Assembly (NCBI GenBank): GCA_944739405.2
Contig: OX123185.2
Location: 6,817,840 to 6,881,839 of the forward strand
Source: Euclidia mi
Lineage: Eukaryota; Arthropoda; Insecta; Lepidoptera; Erebidae
DNA length: 64,000 bases
Direction of reading: 5' to 3'
The notes below the pieces were generated by a model that saw nothing but the letters and a program-made list of their open reading frames with translations, was not told the origin of the DNA and searched no databases. Below are positions 59,100 through 64,000 of this stretch, piece after piece (positions within the stretch are counted from its first letter, which is position 1; the number at the start of each line of letters is the position of its first letter). The translations under genes were made by a program, and so were the position numbers.

Positions 59100-60099
59100 T
59101 GTGTATGCACGCGTAAGCAACGAGTATGTACGATTGTATATTGGATCATTCCAGCGAGCTAACACAGCCTTCTTTATTTCCTACAGTACAATTGAAGCTT
59201 GTCTGTACGTATGTTTTAAAATATATTTGATTCAGCTTTGAATTGAATATTTTGATTTATCTTCTCTATTTTTAAAGTGCAGTAGTAAAGTACGAGGAAC
59301 CCTTATAGTCTCACCATGTCCGTTCGTCTATCCATCCTCAGCTTTATCCTTAGGTCACTGGGTAAGTGGTACTACGGCACCCACCATTGCGCGACATGCA
59401 CAATATACCAGGTTTTAATTTGTTTCATTCACACATCTTTGTTTATGAACGTCAGATAATTGAAAGTAATATGATTAAATTTCATATATTTTCAGGGTGT
59501 TATCACGGTAAGTTAATCTATACAGTATTTTAATTTCGTTCTATTGCGCGGAACGCCAGTTATGCCTACAACCGTCCCGCTTGATGTACGTAGCCATCTT
59601 GGCGTTTAAATCCTGACATATTCGCCAGATACAAAACACTTTGAAAACATTTGAGTGCATACAGTTTTTGAACAGATGAGAAGCAAACTTTTCACACAAC
59701 AAAAACAGCATGTGGAGCCACCAATCGCTAATTGTATCGAATAAAAATGTTAAGCCGCCTTTCCTTTCAATCTGTTTTCGGTATCGAGACCCGGCACCGA
59801 TTTACATGCATATAGACTGGAGTGGAGGTTTTATTTGCTCTATACGAATATATTTATCGTGTGCAGTTGGTGCGCTCTTTTGATGCGCATTTGCATTCAA
59901 CATTGAAGGTATTATGACCACTTCTGGTCAATATGCTCATAATATGTAAAGTTGTTCATAACTGTGATAGCAACGAGGGAAATGAGCAAAATATAGGGTG
60001 ACAAATACGGTAAGGCTGCGAGTTTTCTTTAGTTAATTTGCCTTCGTAACTACTACATCTTCTACCGTTGAAAAGTCAAGCAAACTTAACCTACGCGAA
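59100..60099. other. Intergenic sequence
   Basis: No supportable gene; mixed composition. Confidence 0.4.
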
Positions 60100-60392
60100 G
60101 CAGCGATAGTCTAGTGGAGAGATTGATGGACTGCTACGCAGAGGGTCTCGGTTTTAAATCCACGGCGCGCACCAATGACTTTTTGGAGTTATGTGCGTAT
60201 TAAATTGTTAATTATCTCTGGCTAAACGGTGAAAGAAAACGTGAGGTAACCTGTCTGAGAGTTCGCCATAATGTTCTCGAAATACATGTGAAGTCTGCCA
60301 ACCCGCACTTGGCCAGCGTGGTGGACTATGGCCTTACCATACTTATAGCGAGAAGAGGCCCGTGCCCAGCAGTGGGACAGTTTATATACTGG
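60100..60392 (+). repeat. SINE S1a, full length
   Basis: Head cagcgatagtctagtggaga to ccacggcgcgcacca, body as at 10249. Its last 20 bases begin the duplicated block 60372-61130. Confidence 0.9.
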
Positions 60393-61130
60393 ATCGATGA
60401 TGAACCTACGCGACCAGCTAAAACAAGTGTTCAATATTGATGCTACTATTGGCTTTTTTCATAACTTGTCATAAAGTTATCGTCTTTGATAGTTTATTTC
60501 AAATAGTGTACATTTGGAACTAAAAATACGGACTAAATAAAAAAATTCATTCATATTTTGATGAGCTATCAAAAGTATAACACACAAATAAAAATAACTA
60601 AGCCATCATTATGTTCATGTATGCAACGAATGAATATCCAACGCATTTTTAACTCAAACACGAGGCTACACAGTGAGCAAAAGAACCGAATCCCCGCGTC
60701 GACAAACACTGTAGTAAAATTCTCGTCACAGAAGCAACGTTATTTGAATCTGTTTCTTGCAAAACAAACAGACAGACGAACTCTCAGTACAAATAGCCCG
60801 CATACACTCATTACTGGATTCACACCCCACGCAATTCACAAGGATTATCTTTTGAGGCCCTTTAAGGATTCGCTTAGTCCCTATGTAAATTACACGAAAA
60901 ACTTAGATTTATATTCTGAAGGTGTCACTTCATTATTACCCGTATGAAGGGAGAATTAGGTTTGTTGGCACATCTACGCACATTTCACAAAATACGGTTA
61001 AGAAAAAATACTTAACGGTTGTAATCCGGTAAGGTAATGAACATTTTCGATATTACTATAATATTGTTAAACATTGTTATTGGTGCAATTTAATTGTTGT
61101 GCTGAATGTTATTTAATTTTATTATAAATA
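60372..61130 (+). repeat. Dispersed duplication, copy 2
   Basis: Parallel to 20937-21840. An open frame of 129 codons (60558-60947) exists here, but copy 1 does not keep it intact, so I do not call it a gene. Confidence 0.9.
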
Positions 61131-61184
61131 CAAGTAGACAGCTCCCACACTGGGAATAAATTCTGTGTCGAGGGGCACTGAACA

Positions 61185-61330
61185 AACATTCATGTAACGG
61201 GGAACGTACGTTATGAAACAACAATTTTTGGTTCTCAAAAGTCTTGACTTGTTTTGGAATTGAACCCACGACACAATGCCGTGGCGAGACGACCGTTTGA
61301 ATCACTGTGCAACTCGTGCTGTCGTTTGTT
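61185..61330 (-). repeat. SINE S3-like head
   Basis: Plus strand reads ggaattgaacccacgacaca and gccgtggcgagacgacc, the reverse of an S3-type B box and head. Confidence 0.65.
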
Positions 61331-61615
61331 AATTGTTGCTCACTCCGTGCCTTAGAGAGCACTTTGTTTGATTGTTTCCACCTGTTATGAATGGTGTGCA
61401 TTGTTAAACATAATGTAATAAACGAATAAAAGTAATGACATACTCATTTATGTGAATGGAAGTAGCATATAAAAGTAACTATTTTTTTCTTTTATAGTTT
61501 TGTATGCGTAGTACATTTCAGTGGTGCAGCAGGCAGCTTGGACAGACAAAACTATAATGCGTTAGCATTGCTGGGCAATCAGAAATATATGTAGTAATAA
61601 GTAACCTATTACTAA
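61331..61615. other. Intergenic sequence
   Basis: No feature seen. Confidence 0.4.
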
Positions 61616-61617
61616 TA

Positions 61618-61790
61618 TATAAAGCTAAAGAGTTTGTTTATTTGTTTGCTTGAACGCGCTAATCTCACGCAGTACTGGTCTGATTTGAAAATCTCTTTCA
61701 GTGTTAGATCATTTATCGAGGAAGGCTATAGGTTATATAACATCACGGTATAAGCCACGGGAGCGGAGCAGTAGCCTTAAATAACGCGGG
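61618..61790. repeat. Common moth dispersed repeat
   Basis: aaagagtttgtttatttgtt, gaacgcgctaatctcacgca, cgaggaaggctataggttat and gggagcggagcagtagcc; recalled as frequent in Lepidoptera. No second copy here. Confidence 0.55.
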
Positions 61791-62011
61791 TGTAAACGTG
61801 GGATCATCTTATATTCTATATGAGTATCTATCTTCGAGTATTAGCATCCCCTTAAACCTAATAAGACTGTGTTTCCTGGTACATCTGATTTTAAAAACGT
61901 TTTCAATAATAATACATTTTATTAGATTCAACCACTTTGATGAAAATTTGGCATACTGATACGACCAGATAAATAAATATTTTTACATTTAAAATAGTTA
62001 TATATTTTTTT

Positions 62012-62072
62012 TATAGACTCACGCCTACGCCCGAAGGGGTAGGCAGAGGTGTAATTATTACACCCACATTTA
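62012..62072 (-). repeat. SINE S2, 3' fragment
   Basis: atagactcacgcctacgccc then gaaggggtaggcagaggtgt. Confidence 0.75.
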
Positions 62073-62570
62073 TGTTGTATAAAGGTAAGGTAATAATATA
62101 GCCCCGTCGCTATCCTAGATGTGACTAGTTGTTTATGTGTGTCTTCATTTAGAGTTAACTTCTGTTCTTTCTGCAACTTAAACATATCTGGTTTTATTAG
62201 TCACTGAATGATAAAAATAGTTAACCGTCAGCGTATGGATGTGAAAACGTGCTGCCTATTACAAAAAATCGTTCAATTACTTCCACTGTTTCACATTTAC
62301 GACCACTCTCTGCAATATTATTACGCTGCCAGCACAGTACCGTACACAATTACACAGTGTGACTGCAGAACAGTGCTCACACAATTACTCACCGCTGGGT
62401 TTATATTCATTAACTTCTGGGCCGTATCTCCGAGGAAATACGTCAATTTGACAAGAATAGCGAACTTACGCAAGCATTGCACATTCTCTTGGCTTGCAGA
62501 CGGTAAATTGTTGCACTTTACGTAATTTATTCAGAGGTACAGTGTGTTCGTGGACACTAAAGATTAACCC
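62073..62570. other. Intergenic sequence
   Basis: An open frame of 105 codons (62208-62525, plus) has no recognisable domain. Confidence 0.35.
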
Positions 62571-64000
62571 AGATATTAACGAGTAGAGAAAAATATATAT
62601 TGGTATTTTTTTGAATATTGTAATATTATGGTTCCATTATCAAGAGAAAAATACCAAAAAAAATTTGGTCCTTTCGGAAAAGCTGGAAAATGGTGTTCTT
62701 TTAAAAGAACGCTAGTAATATGTACTACTGTAACATAGTATGGGGATGTTTTCTAGGTAAAAAGAAAAATAAACAAAATTATGTTATAATTTTATGGTTT
62801 TTATGATAAAAAAAATTTTAAGCCCATGAGAAACTTATACTTAGGTAGTTTAATATTATATTGTGTGGTACAACAAAAAACAGTTCTTTGGATGTTAAGT
62901 TATTTTACACTTAACACAAAAGAATTTTGCATTCTTGTGACAAATGCAACACCTAGTCTGCTTCGCCTGATATTTTATAATGTGGCCTATATTATCATAA
63001 CGTGATTCTTTATGCAAGTTCTTGGAACTATGACCAAATTTATGACTTTCATTCATTTTGAAGGTCTCCAATATGCCGGTAGCAACAGATCTATGAAAAC
63101 CCAAATGATTCTGCTCACCACTGTTTTTTCTATACAGTTGCCATGCGTTATGAACCATCATGTCTAAGGCATGATACAAAAGGGAAAAATACCACTTTTG
63201 GCCACGGTTATCTGTTCTATATAATCCTATATTTCGGTCGGATCTATCAACCCACCCATATTCTCGTTGTATGACTTTATGATGGCTGGTTGATCAATTT
63301 GTATATATTTCTTGTGTTGCTGAGAAAATCTTTTTATTTTACACACGGGCTGAACTTTGCAAGCATTAGATGCCACCGTGACGATATTGTTGTCATGCCA
63401 TTTGCACAACAAAATCCCCAAAATCAGCTCTAGTGGATCTAAATTCAAACGTTCCACGCTGTCTTTTGCATATCTTTGTTAGAGGGTAAGGGACACATAG
63501 AAACTCGATTTTCCCTTATCGTACCAGTGGCTTTCATGCTCCTGTGACTCAGTTCATCAATTAGAAGGACCGATGTAAAAAAATCATCAAAATGTAAATG
63601 AAAGGGTGCTGTATTATCTATTGAGTGTAGAACGTCAGCAAACCTAAGGACTACGCTTGCACCTAAACCCATCTTCTTGTAGTCCTCTGGAATGTCTGTT
63701 CCTTGACCTTGATAAGGATCAAACCAAACTATAAAACCCAGGCGTGTTGCACCGACCCAAAATTTGTAACCCCATCTGATTGGTTTTCCCCGAATAAATT
63801 GTTTGGATGGATGGCCACCATAATAAGGCACCATAGCTTCATCTATGCTGTAATTTTCCTCAAAAGGAGCGAATTCTAAAAACTTTGTATTGAGTAATTC
63901 AACAAGAGGTCTTATTTTCGCAAACTTGTCTTGTTGGCATACATTAGTATTATCACAACAGTGTATATTCGACATAATAAATGAAAATCTATCTCTAGAC
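62571..64000 (-). mobile_element. piggyBac-like transposon, 3' part, cut by the window edge
   Basis: The downstream end is probably at ttaa (62572-62575) followed by ccc, as piggyBac elements insert in TTAA and often begin CCC; this is inference from one end only. The coding region runs off the right edge. Confidence 0.75.
62895..64000 (-). pseudogene. piggyBac-like transposase, C-terminal two thirds, three frameshifts
   Basis: DDD transposase of seamless cut-and-paste at TTAA. The reading begins outside the window (SRDRFSFIMSNIH at the edge) and is open to 63445. First Asp in YSIDEAMVPYYGGHPSKQFI, second in HLHFDDFFTSVLLIDELS. Frameshifts near 63453 and 63400 break the part normally reading RGTFEF to KWHDNNIVTVASN, and a missing base near 63244 breaks the third-Asp motif after ENMGG. 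The last block (62895-63179) carries YHALDMMVHNAWQLYRK and ends with a Cys-rich finger (CCIC, CVKC), the family's usual C-terminal DNA-binding domain. Clearly inactive. Confidence 0.9.

Noticed and set aside
60558..60947. 129-codon open frame considered as a gene
   Set aside because: The duplicate at about 21100-21500 does not keep the frame open, so it is not under evident selection.

Overview
The window looks like a repeat-dense, gene-poor stretch of a moth genome. Noctuoidea seems likely from the style of the tRNA-derived SINEs, but that is inference. It is AT-rich, with no operon-like layout and no host gene I can support. Nearly every recognisable coding block belongs to a transposable element, and all of these carry lesions.

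Layout: 1-2037 is the 3' part of a decayed LINE (A, minus strand). 2151-5014 is a complete-ended Transib transposon (RAG1-related family) with 37-bp perfect TIRs and a 5-bp TSD, inserted in a SINE. It encodes a DDE transposase broken by one frameshift. 5479-8648 holds two non-autonomous DNA elements. 10249-15060 is AT-rich with SINE-like repeats and several perfect hairpins. 15380-16850 is a CR1-like LINE fragment (B). 17-26 kb holds LINE scraps, repeats, a 700-bp block repeated at 60.4 kb and a 69-bp-arm palindrome. 26730-34187 is a complete-ended Ty3/Gypsy element with two 432-bp LTRs, broken gag-pol and a 28-bp minisatellite in its leader. It sits in the first copy of a tandem segmental duplication (about 26.46-37.91 and 37.97-41.87 kb). 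Each copy later gained different insertions, so each serves as an empty-site control for the other.

42-47.5 kb carries SINEs of several types. 47522-48790 is LINE C (truncated) and 48800-52950 is LINE D, nearly full length, with a PHD-finger ORF1 and an endonuclease/RT ORF2. 53-62.5 kb is AT-rich sequence with dispersed repeats. 62571-64000 is the 3' part of a piggyBac-like transposase pseudogene that runs off the right edge.

The elements act as independent parasites rather than a joint pathway. LINEs presumably supplied RT for the SINEs; RTE-like SINE tails suggest an RTE partner. Most notable are the Transib with V(D)J-signal-like ends and its recognisable target SINE, the series of perfect short-loop inverted duplications (one datable against two uninverted paralogues, suggesting template switching), and a SINE system in which one tRNA head is joined to at least three bodies.
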